A DNA stretch of 52,607 bases from Pseudomonas sp. (GCF_030696055.1 NZ_JAUYNP010000304.1:1-52607); one strand, 5' to 3'; shown: positions 8,707-17,442, numbered from the stretch's first letter. The notes: generated from the sequence alone by a model not told the origin. A program made the numbers and translations.

Positions 8707-9801
8707 ATGAACGCCGTGAACAAGATCGAGCAGCACAACCCCATAGGTACCGACGGTTTCGAGTTCGTCGAGTACACCGCGCCGACGCCCGAGGGCATCC
8801 AGCAGCTGCGTGAGCTGTTCACCGCCATGGGCTTCACCGAAACCGCCAAGCACCGCTCCAAGGAAGTCTGGCTGTTCCAGCAGAACGACATCAATTTCGT
8901 GCTCAACGGCAGCCCCACCGGGCATGTCCGCGAGTTCGGCCTGAAGCACGGCCCCAGCGCCTGCGCCATGGCCTTCCGGGTGAAGAACGCGGCCCAGGCC
9001 GCGGCCTATGTCGAGTCCCAGGGCGCAACCCTGGTGGGCAGTCACGCCAACTTCGGCGAGCTGAATATCCCCTGCGTCGAGGGCATCGGCGGCTCCTTGC
9101 TCTATCTGGTGGATCGTTATGTCTGTGATCACAGCGACAAGAGCATCTACGACGTCGACTTCGAGTACATCGCGGGGCGCACGCCGAACGACAATGCGGT
9201 CGGCCTGAAAGAGCTGGATCACCTGACCCACAACGTCAAGCGCGGGCAGATGGATGTGTGGTCGGGCTTCTACGAGCGCATCGCCGGTTTCCGCGAGATC
9301 CGCTACTTCGATATCGAAGGCAAGCTCACCGGCCTGCTGTCCCGCGCCATGACCGCGCCGTGCGGCAAGATCCGCATCCCGATCAACGAGTCGGCCGACG
9401 ACAAGTCGCAGATCGAGGAATTTATCCGCGAGTACCACGGCGAAGGCATTCAGCATATCGCCCTGAGTACCGAGGATATCTACGCGACGGTGCGCAAGCT
9501 GCGCGCCAATGGCGTGCACTTTATGCATACCCCGGATACCTATTACGACAAGGTCGACAGCCGCGTGGCCGGCCATGGCGAGCCCACCGCGTTGCTGCGT
9601 GAGCTGAGCATCCTGATCGACGGCGCGCCCGAGGATGACGGCATCCTGCTGCAGATTTTCACCAATACTGTGATTGGCCCGATCTTCTTCGAGATCATCC
9701 AGCGCAAGGGCAACCAGGGCTTCGGCGAGGGCAACTTCAAGGCGCTGTTCGAGTCCATCGAGGAAGACCAGATCAAGCGCGGCGTGATCAAGGCCGAATA
9801 A
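8707..9801 (+). CDS. hpd: 4-hydroxyphenylpyruvate dioxygenase
   Basis: Hpd converts 4-hydroxyphenylpyruvate, from tyrosine, to homogentisate using oxygen and Fe(II). The 364-residue protein has the two vicinal-oxygen-chelate halves. The iron ligands are His172 (ELDHLTHNV), His250 (GIQHIALST) and Glu329 (FFEIIQR). ATG 8707 follows GAGGAGG by six bases; longer in-frame starts lack support. It is the first gene of a same-strand series hpd-hmgA-fahA-maiA-aroP-aroP that holds the whole lower tyrosine pathway plus uptake. A repeat-filled 198-bp gap separates it from hmgA, so a separate promoter for hmgA is possible. Confidence 0.97.
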   Translation: MNAVNKIEQHNPIGTDGFEFVEYTAPTPEGIQQLRELFTAMGFTETAKHRSKEVWLFQQNDINFVLNGSPTGHVREFGLKHGPSACAMAFRVKNAAQAAAYVESQGATLVGSHANFGELNIPCVEGIGGSLLYLVDRYVCDHSDKSIYDVDFEYIAGRTPNDNAVGLKELDHLTHNVKRGQMDVWSGFYERIAGFREIRYFDIEGKLTGLLSRAMTAPCGKIRIPINESADDKSQIEEFIREYHGEGIQHIALSTEDIYATVRKLRANGVHFMHTPDTYYDKVDSRVAGHGEPTALLRELSILIDGAPEDDGILLQIFTNTVIGPIFFEIIQRKGNQGFGEGNFKALFESIEEDQIKRGVIKAE

Positions 9802-9810
9802 GCCAGAACC

Positions 9811-9963
9811 GTAGGGTGGGCGGCGCGTGCAAAAAGGCTTAGGTCCGGCTCAGGACTGAAGCGCCGCGTAACCCACTGATCCGGCGCAGCAATGGTGGGT
9901 TACGGCGCGCAAGAATCAGCAGTGTGATTGCAAAGCGCTGGACGCGCGCCTAACCCACCCTAC
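9811..9963. repeat. Inverted repeat of GTAGGGTGGG type (REP-like)
   Basis: GTAGGGTGGG at 9811-9820 is answered by CCCACCCTAC ending at 9963. Between them lie further GTAACCCAC and TGGTGGGTTACGGCGCG pieces, so the 153 bases can fold into a long imperfect hairpin between hpd and hmgA. Confidence 0.65.
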
Positions 9964-9999
9964 GAAACTACGACCGTCGCCGTTTTCGAGGAGATTTTC

Positions 10000-11139
10000 A
10001 TGAGTCGTAAATGGATCAGTTTTCCCCTGCGTGAAGGCGAGTGCTCGCGGCAGGCGCACTGCGACTTTCCCGCGGGCACTTACGAGCGCGAGATGGGCCG
10101 CGAAGGTTTCTTCGGCCCCACCGCGCACCTGCACCACAAGCATCCGCCCACCGGCTGGATCGACTGGCAGGGGCCGTTGCGCCCGCACGCCTTCAATTTC
10201 AACGAGATCGCCAGTGAGCGTGACTGCCCGCTGGAAGCGCCGCTGTGCCTGCATAACGCCGACGTGAAACTGCGCCTGTGGAAAACCCACGGCGCCATGC
10301 GCCATCTGGCGCGCAACGCCGATGGCGACGATCTGTTGTTTATCCATGAAGGGGCGGGACACTTCTACTGCGACTTCGGCCATCTGACGTATCGCGACGG
10401 CGATTACCTGCTGATCCCGCGCGGCACCGCCTGGCGCATCGAGGCCAGCGAGCCGACCTTTATGCTGCTGATCGAGAGCAGTGACGGCGCCTATCAGCTG
10501 CCGGACAAGGGCCTGCTCGGCCCGCAGGCGATCTTCGACCCGGCGGTGCTCGATCATCCGAAACTGGATGAGGCCTTCAAGGCCCAGCAGGACGAAAGCA
10601 CCTGGCAGATCCGGATCAAGCGGCGCAACCAGATCAGCACCGTGACCTATCCGTTCATCCCGCTGGATGTGGTCGGCTGGCACGGCGACAACACGGTGGT
10701 GCGCCTCAACTGGCGCGATATCCGCCCGCTGATGAGCCACCGCTACCACCTGCCGCCGTCGGCCCACACCACCTTCGTGGCCAATGGCTTCGTCATCTGT
10801 ACCTTCACCCCGCGCCCGGTGGAGAGCGACCCGGGTGCGTTGAAGGTGCCCTTCTATCACAACAACGACGACTACGACGAAGTGCTGTTCTACCACCGCG
10901 GCAACTTCTTCAGCCGCGACAATATCGAGCAGGGCATGGTTACCCTGCACCCCTGCGGCTTCCCCCACGGCCCGCACCCCAAGGCGCTGAAGAAGAGCCA
11001 GGAAGCGCCGGCCAGCTTCGTCGATGAAGTGGCGGTGATGATCGATACCCGCCGCGCCCTGGAAGTCGGCGAAGCCGCGGCCGGCGTGGATGTCCCCGAA
11101 TACGTGAACTCCTGGCGTGCGCCGGGGAAACCAGACTGA
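10000..11139 (+). CDS. hmgA: Homogentisate 1,2-dioxygenase, short cupin type
   Basis: HmgA opens the ring of homogentisate to maleylacetoacetate. This 379-residue protein keeps the Fe ligands of the family: His287 and Glu294 in YHNNDDYDEVLFYHRG and His323 in CGFPHGPHP. It is about 50 residues shorter than the familiar Pseudomonas HmgA (about 430). It resembles the short form found in Vibrio and Shewanella, where the gene order hpd-hmgA-fahA-maiA is the same. ATG 10000 follows GAGGAG by seven bases. No IclR-type HmgR repressor is encoded nearby, unlike the common Pseudomonas arrangement, so regulation is unknown. Confidence 0.88.
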   Translation: MSRKWISFPLREGECSRQAHCDFPAGTYEREMGREGFFGPTAHLHHKHPPTGWIDWQGPLRPHAFNFNEIASERDCPLEAPLCLHNADVKLRLWKTHGAMRHLARNADGDDLLFIHEGAGHFYCDFGHLTYRDGDYLLIPRGTAWRIEASEPTFMLLIESSDGAYQLPDKGLLGPQAIFDPAVLDHPKLDEAFKAQQDESTWQIRIKRRNQISTVTYPFIPLDVVGWHGDNTVVRLNWRDIRPLMSHRYHLPPSAHTTFVANGFVICTFTPRPVESDPGALKVPFYHNNDDYDEVLFYHRGNFFSRDNIEQGMVTLHPCGFPHGPHPKALKKSQEAPASFVDEVAVMIDTRRALEVGEAAAGVDVPEYVNSWRAPGKPD

Positions 11140-11146
11140 ACAAACC

Positions 11147-11209
11147 TGTAGGAGCCAGCTTGCTGGCGATGCTGTTGATCCGCTGATCGCCAGCAAGCTG
11201 GCTCCTACA
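11147..11209. repeat. REP palindrome, family 1 (GTAGGAGCCAGCTTGCTGGC)
   Basis: TGTAGGAGCCAGCTTGCTGG is repeated in reverse at the other end (CCAGCAAGCTGGCTCCTACA) around a 20-base loop. Other full copies are at 12230, 29633 and 35270, with a half copy at 21775. The GTAG tetranucleotide is typical of REPs mobilised by RAYT transposases. Confidence 0.9.
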
Positions 11210-11227
11210 CATTGACGGAAGCTGCTT

Positions 11228-12211
11228 ATGAAACTCGCATCACTGAATCAAGGCCGTGACGGCGTGCTGGTCGTGGTCTCCCGCGACCTGCGCCGCGCCA
11301 CCAAAGTCCCGGCGATCGCCGCCACCCTGCAGGCGGCCCTGGATCACTGGGCAGTCAGCAAGCCCAAGCTGGAGGCGGTCTACCAGCGTTTGAACGATGG
11401 TCTGGAGCAGGGCGCTTTCGCCTTCGACCAGGCGGCCTGCCACAGCCCCTTGCCGCGCGCCTATCACTGGGCCGACGGCAGCGCCTACGTCAATCATGTG
11501 GAGCTGGTGCGCAAGGCTCGCGGCGCCGAGATGCCGGAGAGCTTCTGGCACGACCCGCTGATGTACCAGGGCGGCGCCGACAGCTTTATCCCGCCGCACG
11601 GCCCGATCCAGATGGCCGACGAGGCCTGGGGCATCGACCTGGAAGCGGAGATCGCGGTGATCACCGACGACGTGCCGATGGGCGTCACCCCGGCCGAGGC
11701 CGCCTCGCATATCCAGCTGCTGATGCTGGTCAACGACGTGTCGCTGCGTAACCTGATCCCCGGCGAGCTGGCCAAGGGCTTCGGTTTCTACCAGAGCAAG
11801 CCCTCATCCAGCTTCTCGCCGGTGGCCATCACCCCGGATGAGCTGGGCGATGCCTGGCAGGGCGGTAAGGTGCATCGGCCGCTGGTCTCGCATATCAACG
11901 GCGTGCTGTTCGGCCAGCCGGATGCCGGCACCGACATGACCTTCAACTTCCCGACGCTCGTCGCCCATGCGGCCAAAAGTCGGCCGCTGGGCAGCGGCAC
12001 TATCATCGGCTCGGGCACCGTATCCAATTACGACCGCAGCGCCGGCTCCAGCTGCCTGGCGGAGAAGCGCATGCTGGAAATCATCGAGCAGGGCGAGGCC
12101 AAGACGCCCTTCCTCAAGTTCGGCGACCGGGTGCGTATCGAGATGTTCGACGCTGCTGGCCACAGCCTATTCGGCGCCATCGACCAGGCCGTGGAGCGTT
12201 ATGAACATTGA
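11228..12211 (+). CDS. fahA: Fumarylacetoacetate hydrolase
   Basis: FahA cleaves fumarylacetoacetate to fumarate and acetoacetate, the last step of tyrosine breakdown. The 327-residue protein has the FAH fold with the metal-binding acidic residues in IDLEAEIAVITDDVPMG, the VNDVSLRNL segment, the Lys/Ser-rich KPSSSFSPVA loop and the GSGTIIGSGTVSN loop. Its length fits the short form of the family that travels with the short HmgA. ATG 11228 lies just after a REP palindrome, whose end is 18 bases upstream of the start. It is the third gene of the cluster. Confidence 0.92.
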   Translation: MKLASLNQGRDGVLVVVSRDLRRATKVPAIAATLQAALDHWAVSKPKLEAVYQRLNDGLEQGAFAFDQAACHSPLPRAYHWADGSAYVNHVELVRKARGAEMPESFWHDPLMYQGGADSFIPPHGPIQMADEAWGIDLEAEIAVITDDVPMGVTPAEAASHIQLLMLVNDVSLRNLIPGELAKGFGFYQSKPSSSFSPVAITPDELGDAWQGGKVHRPLVSHINGVLFGQPDAGTDMTFNFPTLVAHAAKSRPLGSGTIIGSGTVSNYDRSAGSSCLAEKRMLEIIEQGEAKTPFLKFGDRVRIEMFDAAGHSLFGAIDQAVERYEH

Positions 12212-12229
12212 GCTGGGCAGCAGCATTTT

Positions 12230-12294
12230 TGTAGGAGCCAGCTTGCTGGCGATGCTCTTGCAAAAACCGGATCGCCAGCAAGCTGGCTCCTACA
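12230..12294. repeat. REP palindrome, family 1
   Basis: TGTAGGAGCCAGCTTGCTGG and its reverse complement enclose a 25-base loop between fahA and maiA. The ribosome site of maiA (GGGAGG) begins directly after the last base, so the hairpin may tune maiA expression. Confidence 0.9.
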
Positions 12295-12306
12295 GGGAGG
12301 TGTGGC

Positions 12307-12957
12307 ATGTTGACTCTTTATAGCTACTGGCGCTCCAGCGCCGCCTACCGGGTGCGTATCGCCCTGAATCTGAAAGGCCTGGCCTATAAGCAGGTGTCGG
12401 TGCACCTGGTCAAGGAGGGCGGCCAGCAGCACTCGGCCGAGTACAAGGCGCTCAATCCGCAGCAACTGGTGCCGCTGCTGGTGGATGAGGGCAGCGGCGG
12501 GGTGCGCATCGCCCAGTCGCTGGCCATTCTCGAATACCTCGACGAAGCCTTCCCGGTGCCAGCGTTGCTGCCGTCCGACCCGGCGCAACGCGCCCAGGTA
12601 CGCGCCCTGGCCCTGCATATCGCCTGCGACCTGCACCCGCTGAACAACCTGCGGGTGCTGCAATACCTCACAGGCCCGCTTGGGGTAAGCGAGGCGGGAA
12701 AAGATGCCTGGTACCAGCATTGGCTGCACGCGGGCTTGGCCGCAGTGGAGCAGGGCCTGGCGCTGTTCGATGGGCGGCTGTCGCTGGGCGAGCGCCCCGG
12801 TTACCTGGAAGCCTGTCTGATTCCACAGCTGTACAATGCGCGCCGTTTTAACGCTGACCTCGATGCCTACCCACGCATCCTGGCCATGGGCGCGCGCTGC
12901 GAATCCCTCGATGCGTTCAAGAACGCCGCTCCGGAGGTACAGCCCGACGCACAGTAG
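12307..12957 (+). CDS. maiA: Maleylacetoacetate isomerase (zeta-class glutathione transferase)
   Basis: MaiA isomerises maleylacetoacetate to fumarylacetoacetate with glutathione, the step between HmgA and FahA. The 216-residue protein starts with LYSYWRSSAAYRVRIALNLK, the zeta-class glutathione-binding motif (SSxxxR). It has the thioredoxin-like domain (1-82) and the all-helical domain (about 90-210) with the conserved ACDLHPLNNLRVLQYL segment. The ribosome site GGGAGG precedes ATG 12307 by seven bases. The enzyme order in the cluster does not follow the pathway order, but all three post-Hpd steps are present. Confidence 0.95.
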   Translation: MLTLYSYWRSSAAYRVRIALNLKGLAYKQVSVHLVKEGGQQHSAEYKALNPQQLVPLLVDEGSGGVRIAQSLAILEYLDEAFPVPALLPSDPAQRAQVRALALHIACDLHPLNNLRVLQYLTGPLGVSEAGKDAWYQHWLHAGLAAVEQGLALFDGRLSLGERPGYLEACLIPQLYNARRFNADLDAYPRILAMGARCESLDAFKNAAPEVQPDAQ

Positions 12958-13000
12958 TCCCAGTCGGCCACGCCGCCTGGGTTGAGCGACCCTGATTCCC

Positions 13001-13141
13001 TCAGGTCGGTGCAAAGCGTCGCGAGCGAAGGCTAGGCAAGGCGAAATCAGTCGAGGACGCGCAGTGTACGTCTGTACATGAGCAGTCCGAGGCTGATTTC
13101 AACGCTGCATAGCCGAGCGCAGTAGCTTTAAGCCGATCTGA
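13001..13141. repeat. Modular palindrome of about 140 bp, copy E (reverse)
   Basis: The outer arms TCAGGTCGGTGCAAAGC (13001) and GCTTTAAGCCGATCTGA (ending 13141) pair. The inside, read on the minus strand, matches the core of the other copies (GCGTTGAAATCAGCCTCGGA, then CTGCTCATGTAC). The arms differ from those of copies A-D. It lies between maiA and aroP. Confidence 0.7.
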
Positions 13142-13195
13142 ATGCCTTGCCCATTCCGCCGCACCACAAGCGCGGCGGGTTCTATTCCGTCACAG

Positions 13196-13209
13196 ATAAA
13201 AACAAAAGG
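13196..13209 (+). promoter_or_regulatory. A-rich Crc/Hfq-type target over the aroP ribosome site
   Basis: ATAAAAACAAAAGG runs into the ribosome site of aroP. It fits the AANAANAA motif through which Hfq/Crc blocks translation in Pseudomonas during catabolite repression. Inference from motif only. Confidence 0.45.
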
Positions 13210-13219
13210 TGACGCATCC

Positions 13220-14641
13220 ATGCAACATGACACCCTCCCCTCGGGCGGCCTCAAGCGCGGCCTGAAGAATCGCCATATCCAGCTGATCGCCCTCGGTGGC
13301 GCCATCGGCACCGGCCTGTTCCTCGGTTCGGCCGGGGTGCTGAAATCCGCCGGGCCGTCGATGATCCTCGGTTACGCCATCTGCGGCTTTATCGCCTTCC
13401 TGATCATGCGCCAGCTCGGCGAGATGATAGTCGAGGAGCCGGTAGCCGGTTCCTTTAGCCATTTCGCCCACAAGTACTGGGGTGGCTTCGCCGGTTTCCT
13501 CTCGGGCTGGAACTGCTGGGTGCTGTATATCCTGGTGGGCATGTCGGAGCTGACCGCGGTCGGCAAGTACATCCATTACTGGTGGCCGGATGTGCCGACC
13601 TGGGCCACCGCGGCGGTGTTCTTCGTCGCGGTCAACGCGATCAACCTGGCCAACGTCAAGCTGTTCGGCGAGGCAGAGTTCTGGTTCGCCATGATCAAGG
13701 TGGTGGCGATCATCGGCATGATAGTGCTGGGCTGCTACCTGCTGTTCAGCGGCGCCGGCGGCGAGACGGCCACGGTGAGCAACCTGTGGCAGCATGGCGG
13801 CTTCTTCCCCAACGGCATCGGCGGCCTGGTGATGGCCATGGCCTTTATCATGTTCAGCTTCGGCGGCCTGGAGATGCTCGGTTTCACCGCGGCCGAGGCC
13901 GACAAGCCGAAGACCGTGATCCCCAAGGCGATCAACCAGGTGATCTACCGCATCCTGATCTTCTACGTCGGCGCGCTGCTGGTGCTGCTCTCCCTGACCC
14001 CCTGGGACGCCCTGCTGCAGAACATCAACAGCGCCGGCGATCCCTACAGCGGCAGCCCCTTCGTCCAGGTGTTCGCGATGCTGGGCAGCGATACCGCCGC
14101 GCATATCCTCAACTTCGTGGTGCTCACCGCCGCGCTGTCGGTCTATAACAGCGGCACCTACTGCAACGGCCGCATGTTGCTGGGCCTGGCCGAGCAGGGT
14201 GATGCGCCCAAGGCCCTGGCCAAGGTCGACAAGCGCGGCGTGCCGGTGCGCGCCCTGGTGCTCTCGGCGTTGGTGACCTTGCTCGCCGTGCTGGTCAACT
14301 ACCTGGTGCCGCAAAACGCCCTGGAGCTGCTGATGTCCCTGGTGGTGGCCGCGCTGGTGATCAACTGGGCGATGATCAGCTACTCGCACCTGAAGTTCCG
14401 CCAGCAGATGGACCGCGATGGGGTGCGCACCGGCTTTCGGGCCTTCTGGTATCCCTTCGGCAACTACCTGTGCCTGGCCTTCGTGCTGTTTATCCTCGGC
14501 GTGATGCTGCTGATTCCGGGTATTCAGGTGTCGGTCTACGCCATCCCGGTGTGGCTGCTGCTGATGTGGGGCTGCTACCGGCTGAAACTGGCCAAGCAGG
14601 CCGCGCCGGCCGCTAGCACCAGCGCGTACGAGGTCGGTTAA
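13220..14641 (+). CDS. aroP: Aromatic amino acid permease, AroP family (first of a tandem pair)
   Basis: The 473-residue protein belongs to the amino acid-polyamine-cation family, with about 12 membrane helices. It opens with GLKNRHIQLIALGGAIGTGLF, the substrate-binding GGAIGTG motif, and keeps the EMIVEEPVAGSFSHFA segment. AroP proteins import Phe, Tyr and Trp with protons, which fits its place after the tyrosine-degrading genes. ATG 13220 follows AAAAGG by ten bases; an earlier in-frame ATG at 13142 has no ribosome site. The A-rich leader suggests catabolite control. It is closely similar to the next gene, with long identical DNA runs. Confidence 0.9.
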   Translation: MQHDTLPSGGLKRGLKNRHIQLIALGGAIGTGLFLGSAGVLKSAGPSMILGYAICGFIAFLIMRQLGEMIVEEPVAGSFSHFAHKYWGGFAGFLSGWNCWVLYILVGMSELTAVGKYIHYWWPDVPTWATAAVFFVAVNAINLANVKLFGEAEFWFAMIKVVAIIGMIVLGCYLLFSGAGGETATVSNLWQHGGFFPNGIGGLVMAMAFIMFSFGGLEMLGFTAAEADKPKTVIPKAINQVIYRILIFYVGALLVLLSLTPWDALLQNINSAGDPYSGSPFVQVFAMLGSDTAAHILNFVVLTAALSVYNSGTYCNGRMLLGLAEQGDAPKALAKVDKRGVPVRALVLSALVTLLAVLVNYLVPQNALELLMSLVVAALVINWAMISYSHLKFRQQMDRDGVRTGFRAFWYPFGNYLCLAFVLFILGVMLLIPGIQVSVYAIPVWLLLMWGCYRLKLAKQAAPAASTSAYEVG

Positions 14642-14655
14642 GCCCTCACTAGCTC

Positions 14656-14674
14656 GCCCGCTATAGCAGCGGGC
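14656..14674 (+). terminator. Possible terminator hairpin after first aroP
   Basis: GCCCGCT and AGCGGGC pair across a five-base loop, 15 bases after the stop codon. There is no T-run, so termination may be weak or Rho-assisted. Confidence 0.35.
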
Positions 14675-14780
14675 GGGCGCCTGTCGTCTGGCTGGCCGGG
14701 CAATTGCCGGGCTGTATATACTGCCCGGCGTTGCCGTGACCCGATGCCGCCTTGGCATCACCCGGGCCAATAGCCCCTAA

Positions 14781-14920
14781 GAACCTGTTTACGATCTGCT
14801 GCGCGTCGGCCATCCAGCGTTAAAAACAGCCTCGGAATGCTCATTTACCGCTCGTAAACTGCGCTTCCTCGGCTGTTTTTTCCTTGTCTGGCTCTAGCTC
14901 GCGAGATCGTAAACAGGTCT
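14781..14920. repeat. Modular palindrome of about 140 bp, copy A
   Basis: The outer arms AACCTGTTTACGATCT and AGATCGTAAACAGGT pair. Inside, AAAAACAGCCTCGG pairs with CCTCGGCTGTTTTT, and AATGCTCATTTAC lies at 14836-14848. The same core occurs at 18666 (reverse), 52466, 20965, 13001 (reverse) and 31464. Confidence 0.85.
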
Positions 14921-15032
14921 TAAGGTTCCGCAGGATCACGAGTCCCGCGGGTTTCCGTCACGGCACTGACCGACAGGTGACCCCTATGCCACGTATTCGT
15001 CTCTTCCGCTGCCTGCCCAGGAGCGCCCGCTG

Positions 15033-16436
15033 ATGTCCGAACAGCTGCACACCGGCCCGCTCAACCGCGGCCTGAAGAATCGCCATATCCAGCTGATCGC
15101 CCTCGGTGGCGCCATCGGCACCGGCCTGTTCCTCGGCTCCGCCGGGGTGTTGCAGAGCGCCGGGCCGTCGATGATCCTCGGCTATGCCATAGGCGGTTTT
15201 ATCGCCTTTCTGATCATGCGCCAGCTCGGCGAGATGATTGTCGAAGAGCCGGTGGCCGGCTCCTTCAGCCACTTCGCCCACAGCTACTGGGGGCCCTTCG
15301 CCGGCTTCCTGTCCGGCTGGAACTACTGGGTGCTCTACGTGCTGGTGGGCATGGCCGAGCTCACCGCGGTGGGCAAGTACGTGCAGTACTGGTACCCGGA
15401 GATCCCCACCTGGGCCACGGCGGCGGCCTTCTTCGTGCTGATCAATCTGATCAACCTGGTCAACGTCAAAGCCTTCGGCGAGACCGAATTCTGGTTCGCC
15501 ATCATCAAGGTGGTGGCGATCATCGGCATGATAGTGCTCGGCTGTTACCTGCTGATCAGCGGCGCCGGCGGCGAGCAGGCGACTGTCGCCAATCTGTGGA
15601 GCCACGGCGGCTTCTTCCCCAACGGGATCGAAGGTCTGGTGATGGTGATGGCCATCATCATGTTCAGCTTCGGCGGCCTGGAGCTGGTCGGTATCACCGC
15701 CGCCGAAGCCTCCGAGCCGCGCACGGTGATCCCCAAGGCGATCAACCAGGTGGTCTACCGCATCCTGATTTTCTATATCGGCGCGCTGACCGTGCTGCTC
15801 TCGCTCTATCCCTGGGACAGCCTGGTGCAGAGCCTTACCGCCGGTGGCGACGCCTATGGCAGCAGCCCCTTCGTGCAGATCTTCTCGCTGATCGGCAGCG
15901 ATACCGCCGCGCATATCCTCAACTTCGTGGTGCTCACCGCCGCGCTGTCGGTCTACAACAGCGGCGTGTACTGCAACAGCCGCATGCTCTACGGCCTGGC
16001 CGAGCAGGGCGATGCACCCAAGGCGCTGATGAAGGTCAACAGTCGCGGCGTGCCGGTGCTGGCCATCGGCCTGTCGGCGGCGGTGACCCTGCTCTGCGTG
16101 CTGGTCAACTACCTGGCGCCGAAGTCCGCCCTGGAGCTGCTGATGTCGCTGGTGGTGGCGTCCCTGGTGATCAACTGGGCGATGATCAGCTACTCGCACC
16201 TGAAGTTCCGCAAGGCCATGGTCGCCAAAGGCGTGGAGCCGAGCTTCAAGGCCTTCTGGTATCCAGTCAGTAACTATATCTGCCTGGCCTTCGTGCTGTT
16301 TATCCTCGGCGTGATGCTGCTGATCCCGGGCATCCAGGTGTCGGTCTACGCCATGCCGGTGTGGATTGTGTTTATCTGGGTTTGTTATCGCCTCAAGCTG
16401 GCGCTCGGCGGGGCCAGAGTGCTCAGCCAGGGTTAA
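15033..16436 (+). CDS. aroP: Aromatic amino acid permease, AroP family (second of a tandem pair)
   Basis: This 467-residue transporter has the same 12-helix APC layout and GLKNRHIQLIALGGAIGTG opening as its upstream neighbour. The two proteins agree over almost the full length, and blocks of 40-60 bases are identical, for example at 15079 against 13268 and at 15897 against 14088. It is therefore a tandem duplicate. Differences cluster in helix 4-5 (WYPEIPTWATAAAFF against WWPDVPTWATAAVFF) and at the C-terminus, and could change substrate preference. ATG 15033 follows AGGAG by nine bases. A strong terminator follows the gene. Confidence 0.9.
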   Translation: MSEQLHTGPLNRGLKNRHIQLIALGGAIGTGLFLGSAGVLQSAGPSMILGYAIGGFIAFLIMRQLGEMIVEEPVAGSFSHFAHSYWGPFAGFLSGWNYWVLYVLVGMAELTAVGKYVQYWYPEIPTWATAAAFFVLINLINLVNVKAFGETEFWFAIIKVVAIIGMIVLGCYLLISGAGGEQATVANLWSHGGFFPNGIEGLVMVMAIIMFSFGGLELVGITAAEASEPRTVIPKAINQVVYRILIFYIGALTVLLSLYPWDSLVQSLTAGGDAYGSSPFVQIFSLIGSDTAAHILNFVVLTAALSVYNSGVYCNSRMLYGLAEQGDAPKALMKVNSRGVPVLAIGLSAAVTLLCVLVNYLAPKSALELLMSLVVASLVINWAMISYSHLKFRKAMVAKGVEPSFKAFWYPVSNYICLAFVLFILGVMLLIPGIQVSVYAMPVWIVFIWVCYRLKLALGGARVLSQG

Positions 16437-16492
16437 CTTTTAACCTCGCCTAGCGACGGCCCGCAGGCTGGCTGCCATGGATGGCAGGACAC

Positions 16493-16532
16493 AAAAAAAC
16501 AGGCTAATGCATGGACGTCAGCCTGTTTTTTT
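16493..16532. terminator. Bidirectional Rho-independent terminator
   Basis: AAAAAACAGGCT and AGCCTGTTTTTTT pair across a loop of about 15 bases. With a T-run on one strand and an A-run on the other, it can end both the permease transcript and the converging LysR transcript. Confidence 0.88.
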
Positions 16533-16563
16533 ATGCCCCTTCGGCAGGCCCGGCAGCAGTCAA

Positions 16564-17442
16564 TCAGCCGAAGCGTTCCACTAGAAAATCCACGAAGCTG
16601 CGCAGCTTGGGCGAGCGATAGCGGTCCGGCAGGTAGACCACGCTCGTCGGCTTGCTGGGGAGTTCATGCTGGGGAAACAGTTGCACCAGGCGACCCGCCC
16701 GCACATCGGCCTCCAGCAGAATCGCCGGTTGCTGCACTATACCCAGGCCCTTTAGCGCCGCGACACGCAGCGCCTGCCCCTGATTGATCTGCAGGCGACC
16801 CGACACCGGCACGCGGTAGCTGCCGTCCTGGTCGCTCAGGCGCCAGTGGCTCAGCGCGGCGGTCGAGAAAGCCAGGCACTCATGCTGGCTCAGGTCCTCC
16901 GGCTTGGTCGGCGTACCCCGGCGCGCCAGGTACTCGGGGGAGGCGCAGATCATCAGCCGATAAGGCGCCAGCGACTTGGCTATCAGTGTCGAATCCGGTA
17001 ATTCGCCGATGCGGATGGCCGCCTCGAAGCCTTCCTCCAGCAGATCCACCACCCGGTCGGACAAGACCAGATCGACGCTGACCTGGGGGTGGCGCTCGAG
17101 GTATTGCGCCAAGGCGGGCATCAGTGCCTCGGTGCCGAAGGTCACGGGTGCGCTGATGCGCAACTTGCCCGCAGGCGCCAATTGCAGGCTCTGGGCCTGT
17201 GCGTCGGTTTCGGCCACCAGCCTGAGGATTTCCTTGCAGCGGCCGTAGTAGTCCTCGCCGAAGGTCGTGAGGTGCTGGCGCCGGGTCGTTCGGTTGAGCA
17301 GTTGCATGCCCAGGCGTTTTTCCAGCGTGCGCAGGTGGTTGCCCGCCATGGTCGCCGAGATACCGTAAGCCGTGGCGGCGGCGCTAAGGCTGCCCTTTTC
17401 GACGGCCAGAACGTACACCTGCATGCTGTCGAGTAAGTCCAT
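16564..17442 (-). CDS. LysR-family transcriptional regulator
   Basis: The 292-residue protein has the N-terminal LysR helix-turn-helix (about 1-60, with GSLSAAATAYGISATMAGNHLRTLEKRL split across helices) and the C-terminal periplasmic-binding-like effector domain (about 88-290). It is transcribed away from the oxidoreductase at 17604, with about 160 bases between them, the classic LysR layout. It therefore probably controls that gene. ATG 17442 was preferred over TTG 17448 because GGA lies six bases before it. The effector is unknown. Confidence 0.9.
   Translation of the reverse strand: MDLLDSMQVYVLAVEKGSLSAAATAYGISATMAGNHLRTLEKRLGMQLLNRTTRRQHLTTFGEDYYGRCKEILRLVAETDAQAQSLQLAPAGKLRISAPVTFGTEALMPALAQYLERHPQVSVDLVLSDRVVDLLEEGFEAAIRIGELPDSTLIAKSLAPYRLMICASPEYLARRGTPTKPEDLSQHECLAFSTAALSHWRLSDQDGSYRVPVSGRLQINQGQALRVAALKGLGIVQQPAILLEADVRAGRLVQLFPQHELPSKPTSVVYLPDRYRSPKLRSFVDFLVERFG

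Larger units (their letters stand above)
14642..15032. other. Spacer between the two permease genes
   Basis: 391 bases without a gene. It contains a GC hairpin right after the first permease (14656-14674), a second GC-rich patch, and modular palindrome A (14781-14920). The last 110 bases before the second permease hold no clear signal beyond AGGAG at 15019-15023. Confidence 0.6.

Noticed and set aside
5940..8969. Very long open frame (1009 codons) on the minus strand opposite rbdA
   Set aside because: It is a shadow of the GC-rich rbdA gene; composition is Gln/His/Leu/Ala-rich with no domain, while the plus strand has a clear PAS-GGDEF-EAL protein.
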